Below the pieces are notes generated by a model. The model was not told where the DNA came from, ran no database searches, and saw only the letters and a program-made list of their open reading frames with translations. A stretch of DNA of 64,000 nt from CAVVUF01 sp963751425 (lineage in GTDB: Bacteria > Chloroflexota > Anaerolineae > Anaerolineales > UBA4823), in the NCBI GenBank assembly GCA_963751425.1, contig CAVVUF010000001.1:1426001-1490000 (forward strand). The letters run 5' to 3'. Shown in pieces: positions 28,222 through 37,186 of this stretch. A program made the position numbers and the translations under genes. Position 1 is the first letter of the stretch. Every line of letters begins with the position of its first letter.

Positions 28222-29616
28222 CTAAGGCGCGAGGTGCGAAAACGCGTTCAATCCACTAATCAAAGAAGGCAGAAATAGTTGTGGAAACAAACCCGCCAGC
28301 AATAATGCCGCAAGCCCCACTCCTAATAGGAGCAAGAATTGCCAGGATTCTGTGATTTTCCAGGGGTGATCGTCGGGGCCTGTGACAAAAACTGCCATAC
28401 ACCTCAACCCTGAAGCAAATAAGCCTATACTTCCCACTAAGGAAAATAAAGCCTGCCATCCAGATTGGGCCGCCACCTGGTCCCACAAAACCAACTTTAT
28501 TGGAAATCCTGCCAGGAGAGGGAAACCCGCAACAGAGAATTGCGCAAGCACCATGGCTGCCGTTATCACAGGCATCTTTCTACCAATTCCTTGCAGATTT
28601 TGATAATCCATCTTCTGACCCTGATTCCACACATAGGCCATCGCCAATGACCAAACACCAAAAGCCAGAGCCCTTGGGAACAATAACACAAAAGTCAGCC
28701 AGGCTCCTCCCGGAATTCCAACTGCCAGCAACGTGAAACCGGTCTCTAAAATAACCGCAAAACCGAGTATCCGTCCCAGGTGACGTTGAAATGCAGCACC
28801 AATTCCACCAGTTAAAACCATAAGCACGCCTGCCAGGCGCAGCAATTCATACACTTGTTCATTGCTCCTTAACCAGGTATACCGGTCCAGGAAACCCAAT
28901 CCAAACAGGAAAATCATCCAGGGTAACAAGATCAACACAAAAGAGACAGCATAAGGGTGAGAGTCTTCTGCCACCATCGGCACCCAGGTATGAAATGGTA
29001 CGATGGCCAACAGGAACATAAACCCAAGTCCTAAGATGCCGGCTGCCCTCATGACCATGCTGATATCGCCTGGGCTGGTCTCCACTCCAGTCAGCATCCA
29101 TTCTGTAAACAAGATGAACGGCATCCCAATCGTGAGCAAGATAATAAAGCGTAAGATTCCCCGGCTAAGAGGTTTCCCAGGTATCAATAAGATTGGCACA
29201 CTCACCAAGACAGCCATTTCTACAAACAAAGCCGCATACAGTAATGGTTCTACAGCCAGGGCTGCAGTCATGAGAGCCACTACTGCCAATCCTAGAGGTA
29301 CAAGCATCCTACCCGCCCGCGCGATATAGGCTGCACCAAACCAAAAAGCAGCCAGGATATACACCATTGTCAATAATGGGCGATCGATATTTTCCAGGAA
29401 AAACCGCCGTCCCAAAACAAAAAAAGACTCATCTACCTGGAAAGTCCAGGGGCCGAACTCAACTATTTTACCGATCGGCAAAACCCACGCCAGCAGAGCT
29501 AAAAGACAGGTAAGGATCACGCCTGCGAGCACCGTGGAACGGTACCAGCGGCGTAGTAAAAATAATATGATTGCAGCGATGCCTGGAATCAAAATCCAAA
29601 CCTGGGGCGCGTTCAA
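28222..29616 (-). CDS. Proton-conducting antiporter-like membrane protein (NuoN/HyfB/MrpD superfamily)
   Basis: 464 residues with about 13-14 transmembrane helices. LFVEMAVLVSVPILL carries the conserved Glu of the fifth helix. FHTWVPMVAEDSHPYAVSFV is a variant of the HTWLPxAH motif of Proton_antipo_M proteins. Such subunits pump protons or sodium in complex I, Mrp antiporters and membrane hydrogenases. It overlaps the next upstream gene by four bases and belongs to a three-gene membrane set without any hydrophilic redox subunits here. Confidence 0.8.
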   Translation of the reverse strand: MNAPQVWILIPGIAAIILFLLRRWYRSTVLAGVILTCLLALLAWVLPIGKIVEFGPWTFQVDESFFVLGRRFFLENIDRPLLTMVYILAAFWFGAAYIARAGRMLVPLGLAVVALMTAALAVEPLLYAALFVEMAVLVSVPILLIPGKPLSRGILRFIILLTIGMPFILFTEWMLTGVETSPGDISMVMRAAGILGLGFMFLLAIVPFHTWVPMVAEDSHPYAVSFVLILLPWMIFLFGLGFLDRYTWLRSNEQVYELLRLAGVLMVLTGGIGAAFQRHLGRILGFAVILETGFTLLAVGIPGGAWLTFVLLFPRALAFGVWSLAMAYVWNQGQKMDYQNLQGIGRKMPVITAAMVLAQFSVAGFPLLAGFPIKLVLWDQVAAQSGWQALFSLVGSIGLFASGLRCMAVFVTGPDDHPWKITESWQFLLLLGVGLAALLLAGLFPQLFLPSLISGLNAFSHLAP

Positions 29617-30224
29617 TCAACTGCCTCCATGGAAGGTACCAGGATAAGAAATGCACCCACAAGCGCCAGGCTGAGATTTACCCCCGCCAGCAAACCCGCT
29701 ACCAAAGCGGATACTTGTAAGGCTGCATAAAGAATTTCAAACCCGGCCAACAAGGTTAATAGTCCTATCGTGACACGGAAAGGATGGTTTGTCAGTCCCA
29801 GGTTAAGCAGACCATTCCCTATCAAAATCAAGCATCCCAAAACGATCTCCGACCCAACCCCTGGCAGCCAGGAGGCAATTGTCGGCGCAGAAGAAACCAC
29901 CACTAAGGTCACCAATCCGGCCGCTAATAATTTAAACCAGCGCCCTGATGGCCAAGAACTTTCCTCCCCTTTCCAGGAAACGGGTACAATCGCTACGGCT
30001 ACTCCCAAGACTGCCCCTGCCATCCACCCCGTAAGAACTTTTACAACAGCCATCTCCAATGGCCAGGAAAGCATAACCAGCAGAAAAACGCCCACATACT
30101 GCAGCGAAAGAGCAACAATTAACCACCGCCAATCTCGTCCCAATAACAACAAGATCGAAGTGATGAAAACCAGCAGAATAGCTGGCATTGAGATTGTCTG
30201 GAAGGAAAAAGAATCAAACATCAC
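29613..30224 (-). CDS. Six-helix membrane protein, possible HyfE/NuoJK-like
   Basis: 203 residues with roughly six hydrophobic helices and few charges. There is no diagnostic motif. Its size and its position between two antiporter-like genes fit a NuoJ/NuoK or HyfE-like accessory subunit, but this is inference from context. Four-base overlap with the downstream gene and 14 bases from the upstream gene indicate one operon. Confidence 0.6.
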   Translation of the reverse strand: MMFDSFSFQTISMPAILLVFITSILLLLGRDWRWLIVALSLQYVGVFLLVMLSWPLEMAVVKVLTGWMAGAVLGVAVAIVPVSWKGEESSWPSGRWFKLLAAGLVTLVVVSSAPTIASWLPGVGSEIVLGCLILIGNGLLNLGLTNHPFRVTIGLLTLLAGFEILYAALQVSALVAGLLAGVNLSLALVGAFLILVPSMEAVD

Positions 30225-30238
30225 GCGTTCCTATTGGC

Positions 30239-31848
30239 TTAGCCTCCCCGCAATGTTAATGAAAATAACAAGAACAAGTAGACCAAAGCCCACAAGATTC
30301 CCCCATCACCTTCTAAAATCTCGGTAAACCAGGCAATGATTCGGCTGAGAAAGTGATACACAACCCAAACAAACCGGTAGAACCATTGCATGCCAAGGAG
30401 TTTGCCCCAAAAAGATGTACTCCAGGTTGCCATTCCCTTTGAAAAGCGTCTAAGCGTTTGTAAACTCTTCTGCTTATACAGAAAGTACCGCAGACTAACA
30501 GTTGTAACCAAAACGATCCCACCTACCCACCACAGGTTACTCGGGGTCTGTATCCATTCCAACCAAATCTGCCATCCCAAGAAATATTCCACGAGGATCA
30601 ATAAACCTAATCCCAGAGGGTAGAATATCCACACCCAGCGCTCTAATCCTGAAGGAGTTTCTACACCGCGTAAAGCATGCCTAATATACCCAAACACAAG
30701 TGCCAGTTGTGAGAACAACAAGACCAAGTTGATCACGACATCAAATAAGAAGGCTGGCTCGCTAACATTAAGATGATACATTGCCGATCCAGCCCAGGTT
30801 GGAGTGAAAGGAAAAGACGTCAATGCCAGGGTTCCTAATACAATAATGAAGATAAGCCCCTTAGAGCGGATGGAATACATAAAAAGCGCCCCCCCTGATA
30901 AGATGCTGGCAATGCCCCAAGCCACGCTGGCTCCGGGCTGCATCCGCACCGCGGCAGCCACTGCGAGTGACGCCATTCCCAGTATCCAGTATGGGCGCCC
31001 GCTTAACTCGCTGTTCGCCGCCATCCACGAAACAGCACTATAAACTGCCGCTAATCCGGCAAAAAAAAGTAAGAACGGCGCGAACGTGACGGGGATTTGG
31101 GCTCCCGCCGCCCTGGCTAATAAGACCAGGCTGGCTGCGGCCGGTACCAGGCGCAGCGGAGTCCCCAGCCCTCTACGTAAAGGATGGTCCTGCAAAAAAG
31201 GGGCTTGCAGAGGCAGCACACCCAGGCGTAAGGCGGCTGCCAACAGCAATAAAATACTTGCGCTTGGGGGCACGGATGTAAAAGATAAAACCTCGCTATT
31301 CGCCGCGGGTTACAATTCCAGCCCCAATAAGAAAAGCAATCCCGAATGCCCGCGTAGATAGGGCAATCAAGAAATCGAATTCGCACCTCACTGCGCCTGA
31401 TCCAGCTAAATAAAATCCATGCCTCAAACAAATCGAGTGCCGCCCAGCTCATCATCAGGGTTACCAGGTTGCCAGAGAATACCGCAAATAAACCAAAACC
31501 CGCCAGGATCAATGTCCCTGCCCAAGAACGCCAACCCGCCTGTGGGCTGCGCACCACGGCGGTAAGCAGCACTGCCAAACATAAAGTAAGCAACGCCAGG
31601 CCATAGACCCACGAAATGGGATCGACCAATAGCTCTGGAGAGGCTGGAAAGAGAGTTTCCGGCTGCCAAGATAATAAAGGGATGACCTGTGGTTCTTTTG
31701 TCTGGGAAAATAAAACCAGGAACCAGGCTGCCAAAGCCCCTAGCAAAGCCAATGGCCATTGGAAAGGGAAGTTCGGCCTGAATAACTCGATCACCGACAT
31801 GGTCAGCGGAACCAGGATCAAGACCGAAATTGCAACCAGGATAAGCAA
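30239..31848 (-). CDS. Second antiporter-like membrane protein (NuoM/N-like), two frameshifts
   Basis: About 536 residues after repair, with 13 or more membrane helices. Breaks are at 31372-31374 (one extra A on the plus strand) and about 31300-31306 (one extra base). Repair gives RIRFLIALSTRAFGIAFLIG, then VTRGNSEVLSFTSVPPSASI, restoring one membrane protein. SWAALDLFEAWILFSWI resembles antiporter subunits, but the HTWLPxAH motif is replaced by RLGVLPLQAP, so the proton path may be altered. A C-terminal extension of two or three helices follows. The start at 31848 lies one base before the hydantoinase stop. Confidence 0.7.
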
Positions 31849-31849
31849 G

Positions 31850-33265
31850 TTAGATCACCTGGCCTTCTTGCCTGTAAAGATATTGACCCATCCCGGCCTT
31901 CCCCAACCAGGTTTTTTCATCGACAATCAGTTGGCCGCGTAAGAACACTTTTTCAGGGAATCCCACCAGCTCCCAACCTTCATACAAATTATAATCTGTG
32001 CGGTGCTGAGCATAACTCACCCCATACTTCACGCGTTTTTCGGGATCCCAGATCACCAGGTCAGCATCAGCCCCCGGCAGTAATGTCCCTTTACGCGGGT
32101 ATAGACCGAAAATTTTAGCTGGATTTGTGCTGGTCAGCGCCACGAATTGGTTCGGAGTCAACCGCCCGGTGCGCACTCCCGTAGTCCAAAGAACCGGCAG
32201 CCGGTCCCCTACCCCAGGAAGACCATTGGGAATTTTCGTGAAGTCGTCCTTCCCAAGCTCTTTTCCTGGTACTGCAACGGGCTGTCCTTCATACAAAATA
32301 GGCTGTGTACCGTTATAGAAGAAGGGGCAATGATCCGTACCCATAGTTTGGATCGAGCCTTTACTTAATCCTTCCCACAGTCGCAAGTTGTCTACTGCCG
32401 TACGCACAGGTGGAGAACAGATCCATTTTGCCCCATCCGGTCTTTTTAAATCGTCTTCTGTAAAGAACAAATACTGTGGGCAGGTTTCTCCCATAACCGG
32501 GAGTTTTCGCGACCGTGCATATTCTAGCTGGTCAACCTCTCCTGCCACATTCATATGTACAATATACAGGGGTGCTTCTGCCTGGGCTGCCAGCGCAATT
32601 CCCCGTAAAACTGCCTCCACTGCTCCCCAGGCTGGCCGGGTATGGGCATGCCACTCAGCCGACTTATGGCCTGCCGCCAGGGCCTCCCGCACCAGCAGGT
32701 CGATGACATCCCCATTTTCCGCATGCAGGAGGGTCAGCAGCCCCCTTCCTTGCGCCACTCGCAAGACCCGAAAGATTTCATCATCCTGCAAGCGCAGCCG
32801 GTTATTATAGGCTGAAAACACCTTGATCGAAGTGACCCCTAACCCAGGAAGCTGGCGGATTTCTTCTTCAATCCGCTCGTCCAGGTGCGTGATATTCATG
32901 TGAAAGCCAAAGTCAACCGCCGCTTTTCCATCTGCCTTCGCGTGCCAGGCTTCGACATTTTCTCGCAGCGAACCTGTCTCCTGAGATACAAAATCGATCA
33001 CCGTAGTCGTTCCCCCAAAAGCTGCTGCCTTATGTCCCGTATAATGATCATCCGATGAAACCGTACCAAACATTGGCAGGTCAAAATGCGTGTGCGGATC
33101 GACCCCGCCCGGCAGCACAAGCTTCCCCACTGCATCGATCACCTGGGCATCCGGTATATTGAAATTCATCCCCACCGCGGCGATTTTATCTCCCTCGATC
33201 AAAATATCTGCCCGAATCGTCTCCGCTGCCGTGATAATCGTACCTGATTTAATAATCCATTTCAT
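31850..33265 (-). CDS. hydA: Dihydropyrimidinase / D-hydantoinase
   Basis: 471 residues. GGVDPHTHFDLP gives the first two zinc ligands, TSIKVFSAY the Lys that is carbamylated to bridge the metals, LHAEN and VHMN further His, and MGTDHCPF the catalytic Asp region. It hydrolyses dihydropyrimidine or hydantoin rings, as in pyrimidine breakdown. The length is typical and the frame intact. The next gene downstream begins one base after its stop. The upstream folK ends 31 bases before. No partner beta-ureidopropionase or dihydropyrimidine dehydrogenase is visible. Confidence 0.9.
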   Translation of the reverse strand: MKWIIKSGTIITAAETIRADILIEGDKIAAVGMNFNIPDAQVIDAVGKLVLPGGVDPHTHFDLPMFGTVSSDDHYTGHKAAAFGGTTTVIDFVSQETGSLRENVEAWHAKADGKAAVDFGFHMNITHLDERIEEEIRQLPGLGVTSIKVFSAYNNRLRLQDDEIFRVLRVAQGRGLLTLLHAENGDVIDLLVREALAAGHKSAEWHAHTRPAWGAVEAVLRGIALAAQAEAPLYIVHMNVAGEVDQLEYARSRKLPVMGETCPQYLFFTEDDLKRPDGAKWICSPPVRTAVDNLRLWEGLSKGSIQTMGTDHCPFFYNGTQPILYEGQPVAVPGKELGKDDFTKIPNGLPGVGDRLPVLWTTGVRTGRLTPNQFVALTSTNPAKIFGLYPRKGTLLPGADADLVIWDPEKRVKYGVSYAQHRTDYNLYEGWELVGFPEKVFLRGQLIVDEKTWLGKAGMGQYLYRQEGQVI

Positions 33266-33296
33266 AGATAACCTCGCCTGGAGCCAGGCAATAACC

Positions 33297-33776
33297 CTAA
33301 CTTATAAACAATTGCACACCTTTTTGATCGACATGGTGCAGCAGTTCCTGGACCGTTGTGCCATAGACCGGGTGGCAAAGATCCGCCGCCAGGTCTGCCA
33401 GCGGCTTCAGCACAAAAGCACGCTCGTGCATCCGGGGATGTGGAATCACAAGCCCATCCTGATCGAGAATCCAATCACCATACACGAGAATATCCAGATC
33501 GATCAGCCTGGGGCCATTTCTAAAGGTAGCCTGCCTTCCAAGCCTTCGTTCAATCTGCTTCAGGGATGCCAACAAATCCAACGGTAAAAGCCCGGTCTCC
33601 ACTTCAATGACCTGGTTTAAAAAAGCAGGTTGGTCCAAATATCCCCACGGATCTGTTTCGTAAACCAGAGAAGCAGCCACCTGATGGGTCCCTGGGGGCA
33701 GTGCTTCAATGGCCTTGTTCAAATTCTCAAGTCGGTTTCCCAGGTTTGAGCCTAAACCGATATAGATACCTCTCAC
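33297..33776 (-). CDS. folK: 2-amino-4-hydroxy-6-hydroxymethyldihydropteridine pyrophosphokinase
   Basis: 159 residues. GLGSNLGNRLENL at the start, the central LGRQATFRNGPRLIDLDILVYGD and IPHPRMHERAFVL near the end are the complete HPPK signatures, including the Asp pair that binds magnesium. The enzyme transfers pyrophosphate from ATP to the pterin in folate synthesis. folP and folB are not adjacent. It is the first gene of the minus-strand run that continues into the hydantoinase and membrane genes. Confidence 0.95.
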   Translation of the reverse strand: MRGIYIGLGSNLGNRLENLNKAIEALPPGTHQVAASLVYETDPWGYLDQPAFLNQVIEVETGLLPLDLLASLKQIERRLGRQATFRNGPRLIDLDILVYGDWILDQDGLVIPHPRMHERAFVLKPLADLAADLCHPVYGTTVQELLHHVDQKGVQLFIS

Positions 33777-33854
33777 AAACTGTCCATCTCCTACATCCTT
33801 TTTCCAGGCCTCTGCCTGTTAACATATCAAGAATACCATAAAACCCACAGATCG

Positions 33855-33883
33855 TTGCCAAATACTTTCTCTCCAGCTAAAAT
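33855..33883 (+). promoter_or_regulatory. Promoter of the GH1 gene, leaderless arrangement
   Basis: TTGCCA (33855-33860), a 17-base spacer and TAAAAT (33878-33883), then 6 bases to the ATG at 33890. Transcription would start at the start codon. Confidence 0.65.
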
Positions 33884-33889
33884 AAGCTT

Positions 33890-35219
33890 ATGTCAACTGC
33901 TACCTATCATTTTCCACGCGGATTTCTTTGGGGCACAGCCACTGCCGCTCACCAGGTAGAAGGCAATAATACCAATAATAACTGGTGGGCCTGGGAACAA
34001 GAGCCTGGGCACATTCTTCAAGGGCACAAATCAGGTTTGGCTTGCGATTGGTGGGGAGGTCGCTGGCGCGAAGACCTGGACCGCTCTGCCGAGGGATATC
34101 AGAACGCCCACCGCTTTTCTATCGAATGGAGCCGCATCCAGCCCTCCCCTGACCGTTGGGATGAGGAAGCACTCGATCGTTATATCGAAATGCTGCGCGG
34201 CATGAAAGAACGCGGCCTGATGCCCCTGGTAACCCTGCATCACTTTAGCGATCCCCTCTGGTTTAGCGAAAAGGGCGGCTGGGAAAACGAAGACTGTGCC
34301 AGCGACTTTGAAAAATTCGTGCGGAAAGTCGTTGAAACGCTCAAAGATTACGTCAGCTATTGGGTCACGATCAACGAGCCAAATGTCTTTGCAATCTCCG
34401 GTTACGTGTTTGGGCTTTTCCCTCCGGGCAAAAAATCAATTCGTACAGGTGTGAAAGTCATGGCGAACCAGGTGCGCGCACACGCTGCTGCCTATCATGC
34501 CATCCACGCCCTTCAACCCACCGCCCGCGTTGGGATTGCCCTGAACTACCGCTCCTTACAGCCCTCCTCGAAGAAATCCCCTTTCGATCGCTGGGCAGCC
34601 AATCGTCAATTTGATATTTTTAATGATCTATTTCCCCAGGCATTGGTTACCGGAAAGATAAATACCCTCTTCGGACGATCATCCATCCCATCGGCTAAAG
34701 GCACTCAGGATTATTTTGGCCTGAATTATTATACGAGAGATTTAGTTTCATTTAACTTATTGAGACCTGGAAACTTATTTGCCCAGCGTTCCTATCGCCC
34801 TGATGCAAAGCTGAGCACAACCGGCTTTCTTGCGCATGAGCCGGAAGGGCTTTTTGAGGGGTTAAAGTGGGCCAGGCAGTTCAATGTTCCCATCCTCATC
34901 ACCGAAAATGGCGTTGAAGATGCCGACGAACTCATTACGTCCAACCTATCTTGCCGAACACCTGCGCCAGGTGTGGCGGGCAGTCAACTTCAATTACCCG
35001 GTCAAAGGCTACTTCCATTGGAGCCAGGTGGATAACTTCGAATGGGAGCGCGGCTGGACGCAGCGCTTTGGTCTTTGGGAGCTGGATCCAGAGACGCAAG
35101 CCCGCCGCAAACGCCCCAGCGCTGATTTTTATGCTGAGATTTGCCGTGAAAACGGCCTCTCCTCTGACATGGTTTCGAAATACGCACCCACATCCCTTGC
35201 CCAGGTGTTTCCCGAATAA
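33890..35219 (+). CDS. GH1 beta-glucosidase, frameshifted
   Basis: About 443 residues. PRGFLWGTATAAHQVEGN opens the family 1 fold, TINEPNV carries the acid/base Glu and LITENG the nucleophile Glu. The C-terminus has GYFHWSQVDNFEWERGW, the aglycone and glycone pocket signature. The break is at about 34934; removal of one A gives DADELLRPTYLAEHL. It hydrolyses beta-linked glucosides or galactosides in the cytoplasm. There is no signal peptide. It is monocistronic, with its own promoter, and ends before tRNA-Ser. Confidence 0.92.
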
Positions 35220-35239
35220 CTTTTGCCCCGAACCTATGG

Positions 35240-35245
35240 TATAAT
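35240..35245 (+). promoter_or_regulatory. -10 element of tRNA-Ser
   Basis: TATAAT with TG at the extended position (TGGTATAAT), 28 bases before the mature tRNA 5' end. No clear -35. Confidence 0.5.
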
Positions 35246-35273
35246 CTCGCCCGCTAATCGAATAGTTACCACT

Positions 35274-35363
35274 GGAGAGGTCGCGTAGTTTGGCTTAGCG
35301 CGCACGCCTGGAAAGCGTGTTTACCGAAAGGTGACGTGGGTTCAAATCCCACCCTCTCCGCCA
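35274..35363 (+). tRNA. tRNA-Ser(GGA)
   Basis: The 7-bp acceptor GGAGAGG/CCTCTCC, anticodon stem CACGC/GCGTG with loop CTGGAAA, a long variable arm typical of class II tRNAs and a GTTCAAATC T-loop are all present. The CCA end is encoded (35361-35363). It decodes UCC and UCU. A hairpin terminator follows at once. Confidence 0.96.
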
Positions 35364-35367
35364 GATT

Positions 35368-35399
35368 AAAATCGCTCAGCATTGGTTGAGCGATTTTTT
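35368..35399 (+). terminator. Intrinsic terminator of tRNA-Ser
   Basis: An 11-base stem, 35368-35378 with 35387-35397, an 8-base loop and a run of six T at 35394-35399. Confidence 0.85.
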
Positions 35400-35467
35400 C
35401 ATTCATACGGCAATCGGGGACAATTCTCATCAAGAATTCATCTGAGCAGCTGCCAAAATTCGTTACA

Positions 35468-36671
35468 ATGCCCATTGGAGTTAACAAGAATAATATGATC
35501 TTAGTTGTCGCCAAAAAGCTCAAAATAACTGGAAGATGGATCTGGCTGTTATTGGGATTGATCCTGGGTCTAACCACCGCCGGTTGCAGCCGCCTGCCAG
35601 GTGAAGCTGTCCCAATGGCCGCCTCGGTGTCCTCGACAATGGTTGCTGCCACACCCAGCTCAACGATTACACTTACCGGAACATCTTCTCCCACCAGCAA
35701 TGCTTCACCAACTGCAACCTCAACCGCCACGGTCACGCCCACACCCACTCCGACCCTGCACCCGATGAATATCCTGGCAGCCAGGCAGACCGAATACCCT
35801 TCCAGTGTGATTACCATCGAGGAGACCTTAGAGCCTGGCGCCAATTATGATCGCTATATTGCCTGGTATGAATTCGGAGGGGTTAAGAATTTACGGCTTG
35901 CTCACTGTACCCTTTGGAGAAATGCCCTCCACGGGCTGGCCTGCGATTGTCTTTAACCACGGCTATATCCCCCCCGAGGTGTATCGCTCCACAGAGCGCT
36001 ATATCGCTTACGTAGACAGCCTGGCGCGCAGCGGCTACATCGTATACCGGATCGACTACCGCGGCCATGACCGCTCTGAGGGAGAAGCCAGCGGCGCCTA
36101 TGGCAATCCTGGGTATCTGGTGGATGTGCTGAATGCCGTCTCAGCCCTGCAAGCCTTCCCGCAGGCTGATCCGCAAAGGATCGGCATGTGGGGTCACTCC
36201 ATGGGAGGTTTTCTCACACTGCGCGCTATGGTGATTTCCCCCGCCATTCGCGCTGGGGTCATTTGGGCGGGTGTGGTAGCGTCTTACCCAGACCTGATCT
36301 GCTGCTGGAGGCCGCCAACACCAGGGGTTCCCACCCCCACCCCCAACCCGAACTTTCGCTCAGGTTGGCGCACAACCTGGCAGGAGCTGTATGGCACTCC
36401 CGAAGAGAATCCAGAATTCTGGGCCGGGCTTTCCGCCAACAGCTATCTTCCTGATCTTTCCGGGCCGCTGCAGCTCCATCACGGCACAGCAGATACCAGC
36501 GTGCCAGTAGAATTTTCCCAAACCTTATATGAACAAATATTAAAGGCGGGCATGCCGGTGGAGTATTACGAATATCCAGACGACGATCACAATCTGGCGG
36601 TTAACTTCAGCCTTGCCATGGCGCGCACGCTCGAGTTTTTCGATCGCTATCTAAAGGATCCGGATCAATAA
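35468..36671 (+). CDS. Secreted alpha/beta-hydrolase lipoprotein, frameshifted
   Basis: About 400 residues. A signal peptide ends in LTTAGC (Cys40 from 35468; an in-frame ATG at 35495 is an alternative start). A Ser/Thr/Pro linker of about 50 residues follows, then an alpha/beta-hydrolase domain. The nucleophile elbow is GHSMGG, the acid lies in HHGTADTSVP and the His in DDDHNL. The break is at 35873-35874; without one T the junction reads YESEGLRIYGLLTVP. Members are prolyl-oligopeptidase-like (S9) or esterases acting outside the cell. It is flanked by tRNA-Ser and the small membrane gene, so context does not help. Confidence 0.82.
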
Positions 36672-36726
36672 TAAAACTGAACTCGCCAGATAGTCGAATT
36701 CTCCATTTTCGTTAAAACTACTCTAT

Positions 36727-36754
36727 TTGTACAGATATCGGGTAAACTTAATAT
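36727..36754 (+). promoter_or_regulatory. Candidate promoter upstream of the small membrane gene and SRP RNA
   Basis: TTGTAC (36727-36732), a 16-base spacer and TAATAT (36749-36754). It would drive the small gene at 36778 and perhaps the SRP RNA. Confidence 0.45.
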
Positions 36755-36777
36755 GTATCAAATATCGGAGAAAACCC

Positions 36778-36951
36778 GTGCTGATCCCTCATCATTTCCT
36801 GTTTTTGGTTTTGTTCATCCTGAAGGTTCAACAGCATTCTTCAGCCCAGGCCCCCGCCCCTGCCAGCACAACCCTGATCCTGGTTGGCGCCCTCCTGCTC
36901 GTCTTGATCATCCTGGTAGGTGTGCTGTGGGTCGTACGCCGCCGCAAATAG
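36778..36951 (+). CDS. Small membrane protein of 57 residues
   Basis: A GTG start at 36778 with GGAGA a few bases upstream. The product has an N-terminal hydrophobic segment (HHFLFLVLFILKV), a short Ala/Pro/Ser-rich stretch, a second hydrophobic helix (STTLILVGALLLVLIILVGV) and an RRRK end. I do not recognise the family. The layout suggests a signal peptide followed by a C-terminal anchor, or a two-helix hairpin. Upstream in-frame ATG codons lie inside the promoter. It lies 51 bases before the SRP RNA. Confidence 0.5.
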   Translation: MLIPHHFLFLVLFILKVQQHSSAQAPAPASTTLILVGALLLVLIILVGVLWVVRRRK

Positions 36952-37002
36952 CGGCTTCTACATCAAGGTTGACAAGCCCACCCTCCTGCGGTATCCTTCA
37001 TG

Positions 37003-37118
37003 GCGAGCTCCGGATGGGTCCGGCGCGGCAGAAACTTCCGAACCCCGTCAGGTCCGAGAGGAAGCAGCGGTAAGGTCGTACCTCTGGGTGCCGCCGGGCT
37101 GCCTGTCCGGATGCTCAT
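37003..37118 (+). ncRNA. ffs: Signal recognition particle RNA, small bacterial type
   Basis: The domain IV core is recognised by GTCAGGTCC, a GAGA tetraloop and GGAAGCAGCGGTAA, nearly identical to bacterial 4.5S RNA. Outer arms pair: CCGGCG-GGCA upstream with TGCC-GCCGG downstream, and GAGC-TCCGGA (37005-37014) with TCCGGA-TGCTC (37106-37116), each with one bulge. The RNA binds Ffh for co-translational targeting. Ends are estimated from pairing. A hairpin terminator follows. Confidence 0.92.
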
Positions 37119-37132
37119 TTTCTGTTAAAAAT

Positions 37133-37172
37133 ACATGCTTCGCTGGATGAAGGACCCAGCGAAGCATGTTGT
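37133..37172. terminator. Hairpin between SRP RNA and the pseudopilin operon
   Basis: A 14-base inverted repeat, 37133-37146 with 37156-37169. T residues follow on the plus strand and an A-rich stretch precedes it, so it can serve both the SRP RNA and the convergent TadG-like gene. Confidence 0.75.
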
Positions 37173-37186
37173 TTATGCTTGACCGC

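Noticed and set aside
35266..35844. Minus-strand frame across tRNA-Ser and the esterase start
   Set aside because: It crosses the tRNA and terminator and is antisense to a signal peptide and Thr-rich linker.
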